A DNA stretch of 13,417 nucleotides from Pseudomonadota bacterium (GCA_023386455.1 JAEWJO010000621.1:1-13417), one strand, 5' to 3'; numbered from the stretch's first letter, positions 1-8,522 are shown. Program-made: numbers and translations. Notes: generated by a model from the letters alone, not told the origin.

Positions 1-2266
1 CGCCCGCGGCGAGCCGACCGGCCGCATCCGCCGCGTGACCTCGCCGCCACCTGCTGCCGCGCCGCGCGCCACCGAGGGCCAGACCGTCGGCCGTATCACC
101 GTGCACCCCGCCGGTTACGGCTTTGTCGCCACCGAGGAAGGCACCGTGTTCGTCCCGGCGAAGTATCGCGGCACCTCGCTCGATGGCGATCGCGTCGCGG
201 TCGACACCTGGCCCGGCGTGCGCGGCACCGAGGGCCGCGTCATCGAGGTGCTCGCGCGCGGTCGCGCCCGGCTGACCGGCCTCCTGCGCCGTGTCGGTCG
301 CGCGATCTATCTCGAGCCCGACGATCCGCGCATCGCCGCCGACTTCGGCCGCGTTCATGTCGACGACGCGTCGGTCGGCAAGGACGGCGACGCGGTCGTC
401 ATCGAGATCACGCGCTACCCCGATGCCGTCCGCAACGAGCTCGCGGGCAAGGTGCTCAAGGTCCTCGGTGACCCCGAGGATCCTCGCACCGAGATCGAGA
501 AGATCCTCGCCTGCGCGGTCATCCCGCTCGAGTTCCCCGAGGATGTCCTCGCGCAAGCGCAGGCGACCTCGCAGGAGCTCACCGCGGCCGACCTCGCCGA
601 TCGCATCGACCTCCGCGATCGCCGGTTTGCCACGATCGATCCGGAGACGGCGCGCGACTTCGACGACGCGCTCTGCATCGAGCACGGTCCGCACGGCGGA
701 CCACGCGTGTGGATCGCGGTCGCCGACGTCGCACACTACGTGCGCTGGGCCGATCCGCTCGACAAGGAAGCGGCGATCCGCAGCGTGTCGGTCTACCTGC
801 CGGACCGCGTGATCCCGATGCTGCCGAAGGAGCTGTCGGCCGGCATCTGCTCGCTGAACCCGCTCGTCGATCGCTGCGCGATGGTCGTGCGGATCGACTA
901 CACCGACGCCGGCGACATCGTCGACGTCGGCTACGCGGCCGCCGCGATCCGCAGCAAGGCGCGCCTCGACTATCCCGGCGTCGCTGCCGCGCTCGAGGGC
1001 GACTTCCGCGGCCGTCGCGAGGCCTACCGGCCGTGGATCGACGAGTTGACGCGCCTCAACACCCTCGCGCAGACACTGCGCGCGAGGCGCCAGGCGCGAG
1101 GCGCACTCGATCTCGAGATCGCCGAGCCCAAGGTCGTGCTCGACGCCGATGACCCGCGGCTCGTCCGCGACGTCGTCAAGGCCAAGGGCGACCCTGCCGT
1201 GAAGCAGGCGTACCAGCTCGTCGAGGAGTTCATGATCGCGGCGAACGAGGCCGTCGGCGCGTTCTTCCGGAAGCGCAACGCACCGACCGTGTGGCGCGTC
1301 CATGCGCCGCCCGATCCGGACCGCGTCGCCACGCTCGCCGAGCTCCTCGGCGCGTACGGCATTCGCGTCGACATCGAAGAGGCGACGACGCCGCTCGGCA
1401 TGAAGGCGGTGCTCGACCAGATCTCGCAGAAGCCCGGCGCGCAGGCGCTGTCGTTCCTGCTCCTGCGCACGCTGACGCAGGCGGTCTGGGACACCGTCCC
1501 GATCGGCCACTTCGGCCTCGCCTCCGGTGACTACCTCCACTTCACGTCGCCGATCCGGCGCTACCCGGACCTGCTCGTGCATCGCCTGCTGAAGCACCAC
1601 CTCCACCGCGACGGCAACGCGTCCGGTGGCGGCTACGCGAAGAACCCGCCGAGCGTCGAGGTCCTCGCCGACCTCGCCGCGATGTCGTCGGCCAACGAGC
1701 GCCGCGCGATGGAAGCCGAGCGCGAGGCGGTCGCGATGTACCGCGCATACCTCATGCGCGATCAGGTCGGCCAGCAGTTCCCCGGCACCGTCTCCGCGGT
1801 GACGAGCTTCGGTGCATTCGTCGAGATCGAGGAGCCGTTCGTCGAGGGCCTCATCAAGCTCGACTCGCTCGGCGAGCCGTTCGAGTACGACGAGGTCCAC
1901 ATGCGCCTCTCGGGCAAGCGGACGGGGCGCACGCTCGAGCTCGGCGACAAGGTCACGGTCGAGATCAACAACGTCTCGGTGATCCGGCGCCGGATCGACT
2001 TCACGCTGATCCAGGCGGCTCAGAAGAAGGGCAAGGCACCGCGCGTCGAGGTGAGTCCGCGCGCGAACGTCCCGCAGCGCAAGAAGGCCGGTCGCGAGGT
2101 CGAGCGTGCCCAGCTCGGTCGCGGCGATCGCGCCGCTGCAACGCGTGGCGCTCGCGGCGCCGGCGGCAAGCTGCAGCTCGGTGTCTCGCACCGCGGCGTC
2201 GCCGAAGACGGCCACGGTCGCAAGAAGAAGGGCGGGGGCCGCGGCAAGCAGGGTCGTCGCAAGTAG
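1..2266 (+). CDS. rnr: Ribonuclease R (3'-5' exoribonuclease, RNB family), 5' partial
   Basis: This is a processive 3'-5' hydrolytic exoribonuclease that degrades structured RNA in the cytoplasm. Residue numbers here count from the GTG at 35. A cold-shock/OB region (about 19-145) opens with a HPAGYGFV motif. The RNB catalytic domain follows, with DPETARDFDDA carrying four Mg-binding Asp (202, 208, 210, 211) and the typical HFTSPIRRYPDL. An S1 RNA-binding domain spans about 574-660, and a Lys/Arg-rich tail about 661-743. All domains after the N-terminus match the family. The frame stays open back to base 2 with no stop, and the usual N-terminal helix-turn-helix segment (about 60-80 residues in E. 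coli RNase R) is missing. The true start is therefore probably upstream of the window, and the GTG at 35 is unlikely to be the real start. The stop TAG lies 2 nt before the next gene, suggesting an operon. Confidence 0.95.
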   Translation, partial: ARGEPTGRIRRVTSPPPAAAPRATEGQTVGRITVHPAGYGFVATEEGTVFVPAKYRGTSLDGDRVAVDTWPGVRGTEGRVIEVLARGRARLTGLLRRVGRAIYLEPDDPRIAADFGRVHVDDASVGKDGDAVVIEITRYPDAVRNELAGKVLKVLGDPEDPRTEIEKILACAVIPLEFPEDVLAQAQATSQELTAADLADRIDLRDRRFATIDPETARDFDDALCIEHGPHGGPRVWIAVADVAHYVRWADPLDKEAAIRSVSVYLPDRVIPMLPKELSAGICSLNPLVDRCAMVVRIDYTDAGDIVDVGYAAAAIRSKARLDYPGVAAALEGDFRGRREAYRPWIDELTRLNTLAQTLRARRQARGALDLEIAEPKVVLDADDPRLVRDVVKAKGDPAVKQAYQLVEEFMIAANEAVGAFFRKRNAPTVWRVHAPPDPDRVATLAELLGAYGIRVDIEEATTPLGMKAVLDQISQKPGAQALSFLLLRTLTQAVWDTVPIGHFGLASGDYLHFTSPIRRYPDLLVHRLLKHHLHRDGNASGGGYAKNPPSVEVLADLAAMSSANERRAMEAEREAVAMYRAYLMRDQVGQQFPGTVSAVTSFGAFVEIEEPFVEGLIKLDSLGEPFEYDEVHMRLSGKRTGRTLELGDKVTVEINNVSVIRRRIDFTLIQAAQKKGKAPRVEVSPRANVPQRKKAGREVERAQLGRGDRAAATRGARGAGGKLQLGVSHRGVAEDGHGRKKKGGGRGKQGRRK

Positions 2267-2268
2267 CG

Positions 2269-3000
2269 ATGGCCCGCGCCGCCGCGTCGCCGCTGCTCGC
2301 GACGATCCGCACCGCGCTCGCGAAGGTCGCCGACCCCGCGCGCGCCGTGCAGATGCAGGCGTACATGAAGTCGTCGATGCCGTATCACGGCGTTCCGTCG
2401 GCTTCCGTTCGCACCGTCGCGCGTGAGGTGTTCGCCTCGAACGCGTTCGCAGACGCCAGGACCTGGCGCGCCGACGTGCTCGCGATCTGGCGCGGCGCGA
2501 CCCACCGCGAGGAGCGCTACGCCGCGCTCGCGCTCGTCAACCACAGGAAGGCGAGGCCGTTCAACACGCTCGACGCGCTGCCGCTCTACGAGGAGCTGAT
2601 CGTCACCGGCGCGTGGTGGGACTACGTCGACGACCTCGCCGGCCATCGCGTCGGCGAGCTCCTCGCGGCCTACCCGCGCGAGATGAAGCGGTCGATGCGC
2701 GCGTGGTCGATGTCCGAGAACCTGTGGAAGCGCCGGACGTCGATCCTGTGCCAGATGTTCCATCGCGACGAGACCGACCTCGAGCTCCTCTACGCGTGCA
2801 TCGAGCCGTCGCTCGCCTCGAAGGAGTTCTTCCTGCGCAAGGCGATCGGCTGGGCACTGCGCCAGGTCGCGTGGCACGACCCCGACGAGGTCGTTCGCTA
2901 CGTGAAGGCGCACGAAGCCGAGCTGAGCGGCCTGTCGAAGCGCGAGGCGCTGAAGAACGTCGCGAAGCTGAAGAGCGGCGCGCTGAAGAAGCGGTCCTGA
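2269..3000 (+). CDS. AlkD-like DNA alkylation repair glycosylase
   Basis: A 243-residue all-helical HEAT-like protein of the DNA alkylation repair (AlkD/AlkC) family, which excises N3- and N7-alkylated purines without base flipping. The signature segments are visible: AWWDYVDDLAGHRVG (115-129), LWKRRTSILCQMF (152-164) and FFLRKAIGWALRQVAW (187-202). By alignment from memory, W117, D121, R156 and W195 correspond to the W109, D113, R148 and W187 lesion-contacting residues of Bacillus cereus AlkD, so the active site looks intact. Length is normal for the family. The ATG follows the RNase R stop after only 2 nt and has no clear Shine-Dalgarno sequence, so translation is probably coupled to the upstream gene. 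Pairing with RNase R is not a classical functional partnership, so the shared transcript may only be a housekeeping arrangement. Family assignment is firm; substrate range is inferred. Confidence 0.92.
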   Translation: MARAAASPLLATIRTALAKVADPARAVQMQAYMKSSMPYHGVPSASVRTVAREVFASNAFADARTWRADVLAIWRGATHREERYAALALVNHRKARPFNTLDALPLYEELIVTGAWWDYVDDLAGHRVGELLAAYPREMKRSMRAWSMSENLWKRRTSILCQMFHRDETDLELLYACIEPSLASKEFFLRKAIGWALRQVAWHDPDEVVRYVKAHEAELSGLSKREALKNVAKLKSGALKKRS

Positions 3001-3006
3001 TAGCCC

Positions 3007-3029
3007 AGGTGCAACAAAGGGTTGCACCT
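3007..3029 (+). terminator. Hairpin after the rnr-alkD pair, possible terminator
   Basis: A perfect 9-bp inverted repeat, AGGTGCAAC at 3007-3015 and GTTGCACCT at 3021-3029, encloses a 5-nt loop (AAAGG). It begins 6 nt after the AlkD stop codon. No T-tract follows, so it is not a canonical intrinsic terminator. It could be a Rho-assisted terminator, a 3'-end stabiliser against exonucleases, or an operator for the next gene at 3102. Confidence 0.45.
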
Positions 3030-3081
3030 CCGCGCCACGCGTTCACGCAACCGCTCCCGTAGGCTGACGATACCTGCAGCC

Positions 3082-3105
3082 ATGAACGTGAGCGGTGTGC
3101 CGTGA
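3082..3105 (+). other. Seven-codon leader ORF overlapping the start of the 3102 gene
   Basis: ATG at 3082 opens a frame encoding MNVSGVP. It stops at TGA 3103-3105, which overlaps the GTG start at 3102 in the arrangement GTGA. Such overlaps often couple translation of the downstream gene to the upstream frame. No strong Shine-Dalgarno precedes this ATG, so it may be a chance frame. It does give a mechanism for initiating at the otherwise weak GTG. Confidence 0.25.
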
Positions 3106-5072
3106 GCGACGTCGAGCACGAGGAGCCTTTGCGGGCGAGGGCACGCGCCGGCGGGTTGGATCCGCTGCGCCAGGCCGAGCAGGTACCTGTTCCTGGAAAG
3201 CAGACCGGCACCGCGGGACTTGGTGATGGTCGGAACGGTCCATACGCGACACCGACGTTAGGTGCCGGCGGTCGGTTCTACGCGGGCCCCGACGGCGGTT
3301 CGCACCAACAGGCCAGCAACGCGGGCGGCGAAACGCGTGATGTCGCCCATCCGACGGACGTCGGGATTCATCCCGATGTCGACACGAAGTACACGATCCG
3401 GCGGAAGAGCGAGCAACGGATCCATGTCGGTCCTCTGCCTGCAACGTTGCAGCTGCGCTGGGAGTTCAGCCTCAAGGGCAAGGGTGACGTGAGACGTGGA
3501 ATCCCGGGCGTCCCATCGAAGAAGGGCAGCGTGGCGTTGGGCAGCAACCAGGCCTTGATCGAGAAGTCGGAGAAGGGCCTCAACGCGAAGATCTCGACCG
3601 CGCTGGTGTCCGCGACGTTCGATCTCCTCAGCGAGGGCAAGCTGCCCGTTCCGCTCGATGCGCTCGTACCGAAGGTCGAGCTCAAAGGCCTCGATGTTGC
3701 GCTCGCCGCGGACGGACCCGATCTCAAAGCAATGAGCCTGGCGCTCGTCATCGATGACGAGTTCACGCAGTTTCTCGACGAGTCCGTTCGCTCGGTACTC
3801 GAGGTACGCGGGCAGGTACGGCTCGAGTGCGCGGTCGACCCGGAGCTCGTGAAGCACATCATCGAGATGAGCCGACACGCGAATGATGTCGCCCGCGGTC
3901 TGGCCGTCGAAAGCAAGATCGCAAAGACCGAGCAGCGTATCGCCTACTGGAAGCGCTTCCGTCACAAGGACAAGGTCGCGAAGCTCGAGAAGGAGCTGTC
4001 GGCTCTCCGCAAGGTCCGCGACAAGGTCGGCGCGGCCAAGGATCTCGCACTGCGGAAGCTCGAGCAGGTCGGGCTCGAGCTCGAGAAGACCGCAGCAGGC
4101 AGGCTGGTGAAGAAGGTCGGGAGCAAGGCGCTCTCGCTCGTCTTCAAGAAGTTCGTGCCGATCTTCAACGTCATCTCGACGGCCCAGGACGTCTACGAGG
4201 TCGTCAACTACCTGCGCGGCCTCGACTGGAAGTCGATCGGCGACCGGATCGCCAACGGTGGTGGTGGAGGTACGACGATCAGCGATGCGAGTCACGACGG
4301 CGAGGCGGGGGGCGGCGCCGGGTTCGGAGAAGGCGGGACCGGCGATGCCAATGACATCGATGCGGACTCGGTCGAACGCGAGCTGCAGCAGGAAGAGAAC
4401 GTCGAGCTGAGCGCAGCGGCCCAGGCAGTCGTGGGCGTTGTCGAAGCCAAGTCGGGCGACGGCGGAACGCATCTGTCGAAGGAGGACAAGGAGACGCTCA
4501 ATCACGTCGTTCCTGCCGACCTCGGCCCCGAGGAGGTCGAGGCGATCAAGACACGCATCAGCACGTCGACGGGCAGCCAGCAGAGCCTCGTGACGAGCGT
4601 GATCGCCGCGGTCCAGCAGGTGCGCCCGTTCGGCGAGAAGCGGCCAGGGCCAGACACGAGTCCTTCGAGCGAGAGCGAAGTACGCGCCGCGAAACCTTCG
4701 TCAACGAAGAGCGATTCGGCACGCGCCAACACGAAGCAGAAGACCGCGAGCTCGGGAACATGGATTGTCGATCCCGTCGAGACGCTCCAGCGAGTCATCA
4801 AGGTAGACGTGCTCGGAAACGCCACCACTCCGGCGGTTGTTCGCTTTCCAGGCTTTGAAGCGCGAGTGACCATTCGCAACAAGGCCAGGCTCTCGTTCGA
4901 CACCGGCGAGGCCGGAAGCGAGACGTCGTACATGATCAACGTCGACATCACGCCTGATACCGAGCCGGCCGGCATCTTCATGCGAATCGGACGAGACATC
5001 CGAGCGCTCAAGGCAGGCGAACCAGTGAGGAACGTGACCGTAGTCGTTACAGCGACTCGTTCTGGCTCGTGA
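3102..5072 (+). CDS. Unknown 656-residue protein with coiled-coil core and disordered ends
   Basis: I do not recognise the family. Residues 1-95 are low-complexity, Gly/Ala/Pro-rich and probably disordered. Residues 105-250 alternate likely beta strands and helices. Residues 250-335 are highly charged helix with coiled-coil character, rich in Lys/Glu/Leu. Residues 340-372 form a hydrophobic, possibly membrane-active helix (LVFKKFVPIFNVISTAQDVY). A Gly-rich linker (385-415), an acidic helical stretch (418-510) and a Ser/Thr/Lys-rich linker (512-555) precede a beta-rich C-terminal domain (555-656). There is no signal peptide. The frame is closed upstream by TAG at 3060-3062, and GTG 3102 is the first usable start. 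The mosaic resembles large effector or injection-system-associated proteins of myxobacteria, but that is only an impression. Codon use is much less GC-biased at third positions than in neighbouring genes, which fits an acquired or accessory gene. Confidence 0.75.
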   Translation: MSDVEHEEPLRARARAGGLDPLRQAEQVPVPGKQTGTAGLGDGRNGPYATPTLGAGGRFYAGPDGGSHQQASNAGGETRDVAHPTDVGIHPDVDTKYTIRRKSEQRIHVGPLPATLQLRWEFSLKGKGDVRRGIPGVPSKKGSVALGSNQALIEKSEKGLNAKISTALVSATFDLLSEGKLPVPLDALVPKVELKGLDVALAADGPDLKAMSLALVIDDEFTQFLDESVRSVLEVRGQVRLECAVDPELVKHIIEMSRHANDVARGLAVESKIAKTEQRIAYWKRFRHKDKVAKLEKELSALRKVRDKVGAAKDLALRKLEQVGLELEKTAAGRLVKKVGSKALSLVFKKFVPIFNVISTAQDVYEVVNYLRGLDWKSIGDRIANGGGGGTTISDASHDGEAGGGAGFGEGGTGDANDIDADSVERELQQEENVELSAAAQAVVGVVEAKSGDGGTHLSKEDKETLNHVVPADLGPEEVEAIKTRISTSTGSQQSLVTSVIAAVQQVRPFGEKRPGPDTSPSSESEVRAAKPSSTKSDSARANTKQKTASSGTWIVDPVETLQRVIKVDVLGNATTPAVVRFPGFEARVTIRNKARLSFDTGEAGSETSYMINVDITPDTEPAGIFMRIGRDIRALKAGEPVRNVTVVVTATRSGS

Positions 5073-6173
5073 TTAGCGGTCGTTTCGTAGAACGCAGCGC
5101 ACGCCCGTAAGGCCGAAACCCGGCACGGTGTCGTCTACCCGATGATCCACGCGAAGTCGTTCGAGTGAAGGAGCGCTGCTGTTCGGCGTGAACTGGATCT
5201 TGCACTCACAAGACTCTCCCGTTTGGCACGTTGCATCTTGGTTTGCGCACGCGAAGACGATCTCGTCGGCCCCGCCGGCCATGTCGTGCAATCCCCAAGG
5301 TGATGACCCGTCGGCGCGGCCTTTCGTCCCGTCGAATACACCGACAGGGAGCTCGTCGGGATCAGGCGGCTCATCCGGGGAGGCCGCCGGAATCACGGGC
5401 CTGGGATCACAGGGGCTGACGTTGCATGCAGTCACATGCGAGACCCATGTGTCTCCCCATGGATAGATCGTGTCTTTGTTTGCCTTGGGATCGTGCCGCG
5501 CGGCGTATTCCCACTGCGCGCTACTCGGGACGCTCTTGCCGACCCAGGCGCAGTAGCGAAGCGCGCCTTCCCAGGAGAACGCGATCTCGGGATTCTGTTC
5601 CTTGCCACTAGCTGGCACGAAACGACCATGTTTCGTCGTTAGCTTCGAGGATGGAAGGTTGGTGTACACGCAGGGCGTAGCGTCGGGGGAGTTTTGAATG
5701 CGGTCGATGCCATCGCAGACATTTCCATGCGCGTTCAAGAACATCGCCGCTTGTGCCGTCGTCACCTCGAGCTGGTCGATGTAGAAGCTGCTCACGGTCG
5801 TCTTGACCGCATCGACATGCACGTACGCGGTCTCCTGATAGTTGATCATGTGCATTCCGCCGCCGAACATGAACGTGCCGCCGTCGACGCGGCACATCGG
5901 ATTCGGATCGCGGTCCGGACGCGGTGCGTACTTCGTGCTGCAGTCACCGCGACGGTGTTTGCGCGAGATCGGTCGAGGGGGCTTGGAGACCGGAGCCAGA
6001 GCGTCGAGCTGCGCGCGAATGGCCGGGTCGGCGTGCCGTCCGGCATCGATGCTCGCGTCCTTTGCCGCCGCATCCTTGGTCTCCGCGGGAAGCGCAGCGT
6101 CCTTTCGTTTCGACTGCGATGACGAACGCCCGCATGCGGTGAGCAGAGCAGCGATCGCGAGGACGTGACGCAT
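5073..6173 (-). CDS. SUMF1/FGE-sulfatase-fold lipoprotein, probably non-catalytic
   Basis: A 366-residue exported lipoprotein. The N-terminus has a short hydrophobic signal ending in lipobox LTAC (Cys14), then an Ala/Asp/Lys-rich linker to about residue 90. The remainder follows the formylglycine-generating-enzyme (SUMF1, C-type-lectin-like) fold: GGTFMFGG (98-105), FYIDQLEVTTAQAAMFL (130-146), a WEGALRYCAWVGKSVP to WEYAAR stretch (201-226), YPWGD (237-241), GLHDMAGG (294-301) and a terminal GVRC (357-360). The usual GNVWEW after DMA is replaced by GGADEI, and I cannot place the catalytic cysteine pair, so a structural or ligand-binding role is more likely than sulfatase activation. Twelve cysteines beyond the lipid anchor suggest disulfides in the periplasm or at the surface. 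ATG 6173 is preferred over GTG 6179, which adds only two residues. The stop codon abuts that of the convergent gene. Upstream lies cheA, 45 nt away. Confidence 0.85.
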   Translation of the reverse strand: MRHVLAIAALLTACGRSSSQSKRKDAALPAETKDAAAKDASIDAGRHADPAIRAQLDALAPVSKPPRPISRKHRRGDCSTKYAPRPDRDPNPMCRVDGGTFMFGGGMHMINYQETAYVHVDAVKTTVSSFYIDQLEVTTAQAAMFLNAHGNVCDGIDRIQNSPDATPCVYTNLPSSKLTTKHGRFVPASGKEQNPEIAFSWEGALRYCAWVGKSVPSSAQWEYAARHDPKANKDTIYPWGDTWVSHVTACNVSPCDPRPVIPAASPDEPPDPDELPVGVFDGTKGRADGSSPWGLHDMAGGADEIVFACANQDATCQTGESCECKIQFTPNSSAPSLERLRVDHRVDDTVPGFGLTGVRCVLRNDR

Positions 6174-6191
6174 TGACACGGATGGCTCGCG

Positions 6192-6212
6192 AGTATCGCG
6201 CGTTCGACGCGC
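6192..6212 (-). promoter_or_regulatory. Short hairpin and -10-like box between cheA and the SUMF1 lipoprotein gene
   Basis: Between the cheA stop and the lipoprotein start sits a 6-bp GC hairpin (6198-6203 with 6207-6212, loop TCG). It is followed directly on the minus strand by GATACT (6197-6192), four of six matches to TATAAT. This could be a processing or attenuation point and a private promoter for the lipoprotein gene, with a leader of roughly a dozen nucleotides. No -35 element was identified. Weak evidence. Confidence 0.25.
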
Positions 6213-6218
6213 TGGTTG

Positions 6219-8522
6219 CTAGCGCACGGGCTCGAGGCGGGACGCGAGCGCCTCGAGGAGCTTGCGGCGCGTGATCGGCTTCGCGACGAGCGCGCGGACG
6301 CCGAGGTCCTTGGCCTTGCGACGGTGCTCGGGGTTCGCGCGCGACGTGATGATCACGATCGGCGTCTGCGCGAATCGCTCGTCCTTGCGCAGGCGCGCGA
6401 TGAGCTCGAAGCCGCCGAGCTCGGGCATCTCGAGATCGGTGACGACGAGGTCGTACTTCTGCTGGCGCGACATCTGGAGCGCGCGGGCGCCGTCCTCGGC
6501 GACGTCGACGATCCAGCCCTCGCGGCCGAGCATCGACGTCATCGCCTCGCGGATCGCGCGCGAGTCGTCGACCACGAGTGCGCGGCCGGCGAGCACCATC
6601 GGGGTCGCGTGCGCGTCGAGGCCTTCGCCCGGCGTGTCGGGGTAGACGCGGCGTACGAGCTGCGCCGGGTCGAGGATCAGCTGGACCTTGCCGGAGCCAC
6701 TGATCGTCGCGGCGGCGTAGAGCGTGAGCGGCGCGAGCAGCGGGCCGAGCGGCTTGATGATGATCTCGCGAGGGCCGACGATCTTGTCGACGCTGCAGAC
6801 GAGCGTCTTGCCGGCGAACGACACGACGACACCGGGGCGGCGCTCGGCGGTCGCGCCGTGGCCGAGCAGGGTCTCGAGGCGGAGGACGGGCAGGTGCTCG
6901 TGGCGAACGATCGCGGTCGCGACGCCGGGCTCGACGATCGTCGTCTCGGTGACGTGGACCGCGGGGATGGCGTAGACCTGACCGCCGACCTTGAACAGCA
7001 TCGCCTGGGCGAGCGAGGTCGAGAGCGGGAGGCGGAGGCTGAACGTCGTGCCCTTGCCCGCGGACGAGGTGACCTTCACCTCGCCGCCGAGGCGAGCGAT
7101 CGTCTGGCGAACGAGGTCGAGGCCGATGCCGCGACCGGCGAGCTCGTCGGCATCGCCGCGAACGGAGACACCGGTGCCGAGCGCGTCGAGGACATCGGCG
7201 TCGGTCGCGAGCTGGGCGCGCGCGAGGCTCCACCGGCTGGTCGCGACGAGGCGATCGCGGAGGGCGGCGGTGTCGACGCCGCGTCCGTCGTCGGAGAGCT
7301 CGAGCACGAGGAGGTTGCCGTCCTGGCGCGCGCGCATCGTGATCGTCGCGGTCTGCGGCTTGCCACGTGCGGCGCGCTCCTCGGGAGGCTCGACGCCGTG
7401 CGCGACGGCGTTGCGGAGCAGCTGCGTGATCGGGTCGACGAGCTGCTCGGCGACGGCCTTGTCGAACTCGGTGTCCTCGCCGAGCGTACGGAGCTCGACG
7501 CGGAGACCGGTGGCGCGGCGCAATGCACGCAGCGTGCGTGCGGCGTGGGTCATCAGGTTCTTCGCGCTCTCCATGCGGATGCGCACGAGCCCACGCTGGA
7601 GGTCGCCGATCGTGCGGCGCAGGGCCTCGATCTCGTCGAGGAGCGCGGCGGTCGTCTGGGAGAGCAGGGCGGTCTGGCTCGCGAGCTCGTTCTCGGCGTT
7701 GCCGAGCGCGGTGCTTGGCCGACCTGCGCTTCCGCCCGGCGTCTCGCGTGCGATCGCGTCGCGCAGATCCTGGCGCGTGCGGGCGAGGTCGCGCGCGACG
7801 GTGCGCAGCAGCTGGACGCGGCGCTCGATCCGCGTGCGATCGAACAGCAGCTCGCCGGCGCTCGACATCAGGGCGTCGATGCGCTCTGGCTCGACGCGCA
7901 GGTAGGACTTCGGCTCGGGGACCCCGATCTCCGTCGACGGCACGTCGAGCACGGGTTCGGGAAGCGACTCGGCATCGGCGAGACCGGCGTTGATGACGAC
8001 GGTCGGGATGGCCATCGACTCGGTCGACGGCCGCTCGGGCGCGAGGATCTCGCGCGTCGATCGGCGCGGCGGCGGCGACGGTTCCTCGTCGCGGGCCGCA
8101 TCGCGCATGCTGACGACGGCGATCCGGCGGATCTGCTCGCGCAGCCGATCGGCGATCGGCACCGCGCTGTCCGGATCGGCGGCAAGCTGGTCGAGATAGC
8201 CGCGCAGGCCGTCGGTGACCTCGACGATGAGGTCGCCCGTCGACGCGGTCCACGGCGATGGCTCGCGGCCGAGCGCGGCGAACGCGCTCTCGAGCCGGTG
8301 CGCGAGGTCGACCATGACGTCGAGGCCGACGGTGCCGGCGGCGCCCTTCAGCGTGTGCGTGACGCGCATCATCTCGGTGAGCGTCTCGCCGGTCGGCCGC
8401 GTCGAACCGCCCGCGAGCATGCGGGTCGTGACGGCCTCGAGGGCGTCGTGGGCCTCGGCGCGAAACAGCTGGCGGAGCATCGCCAGCTCGTCGGGGTCGA
8501 AGTCGAGGTCGGTGTCGCTCAT
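6219..8522 (-). CDS. CheA-type hybrid histidine kinase with C-terminal receiver domain
   Basis: A 767-residue cytoplasmic chemosensory kinase that autophosphorylates on an Hpt histidine and passes phosphate to receivers. Domains in order: P1/Hpt with THTLKGAAG and phospho-His56 (about 8-115); a Pro/Glu-rich linker (140-205) without a clear P2 domain; P3 dimerisation (206-330); a GHKL ATPase with LLRNAVAHGVE (368-378), LSDDGRGVD (409-417), GRGIGLDLV (463-471) and GTTFSL; a CheW-like domain (about 500-630); and a receiver (about 645-765) with D652/D653, phosphoacceptor D696, T726 and K748, all intact. The P1-P3-P4-P5-REC order is like FrzE- and ChpA-type kinases that carry their own output or phosphate-sink receiver. 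cheW ends 12 nt upstream, so the two are probably cotranscribed. No receptor, CheR or CheB is present in the window, so the pathway's input must be encoded elsewhere. Confidence 0.95.
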   Translation of the reverse strand: MSDTDLDFDPDELAMLRQLFRAEAHDALEAVTTRMLAGGSTRPTGETLTEMMRVTHTLKGAAGTVGLDVMVDLAHRLESAFAALGREPSPWTASTGDLIVEVTDGLRGYLDQLAADPDSAVPIADRLREQIRRIAVVSMRDAARDEEPSPPPRRSTREILAPERPSTESMAIPTVVINAGLADAESLPEPVLDVPSTEIGVPEPKSYLRVEPERIDALMSSAGELLFDRTRIERRVQLLRTVARDLARTRQDLRDAIARETPGGSAGRPSTALGNAENELASQTALLSQTTAALLDEIEALRRTIGDLQRGLVRIRMESAKNLMTHAARTLRALRRATGLRVELRTLGEDTEFDKAVAEQLVDPITQLLRNAVAHGVEPPEERAARGKPQTATITMRARQDGNLLVLELSDDGRGVDTAALRDRLVATSRWSLARAQLATDADVLDALGTGVSVRGDADELAGRGIGLDLVRQTIARLGGEVKVTSSAGKGTTFSLRLPLSTSLAQAMLFKVGGQVYAIPAVHVTETTIVEPGVATAIVRHEHLPVLRLETLLGHGATAERRPGVVVSFAGKTLVCSVDKIVGPREIIIKPLGPLLAPLTLYAAATISGSGKVQLILDPAQLVRRVYPDTPGEGLDAHATPMVLAGRALVVDDSRAIREAMTSMLGREGWIVDVAEDGARALQMSRQQKYDLVVTDLEMPELGGFELIARLRKDERFAQTPIVIITSRANPEHRRKAKDLGVRALVAKPITRRKLLEALASRLEPVR

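Noticed and set aside
3258..4505. A 415-codon minus-strand frame antisense to the orphan gene
   Set aside because: Both strands are unassigned here, so this was considered seriously. The plus-strand frame is longer, begins near a plausible start and ends exactly against the next gene. It also has sensible alternation of hydrophobic and charged residues.
5944..8253. A 769-codon open frame on the minus strand in another frame within the CheA region
   Set aside because: The translation is almost entirely Arg, Ala, Pro and Asp with no fold-like pattern. It overlaps two well-supported genes.
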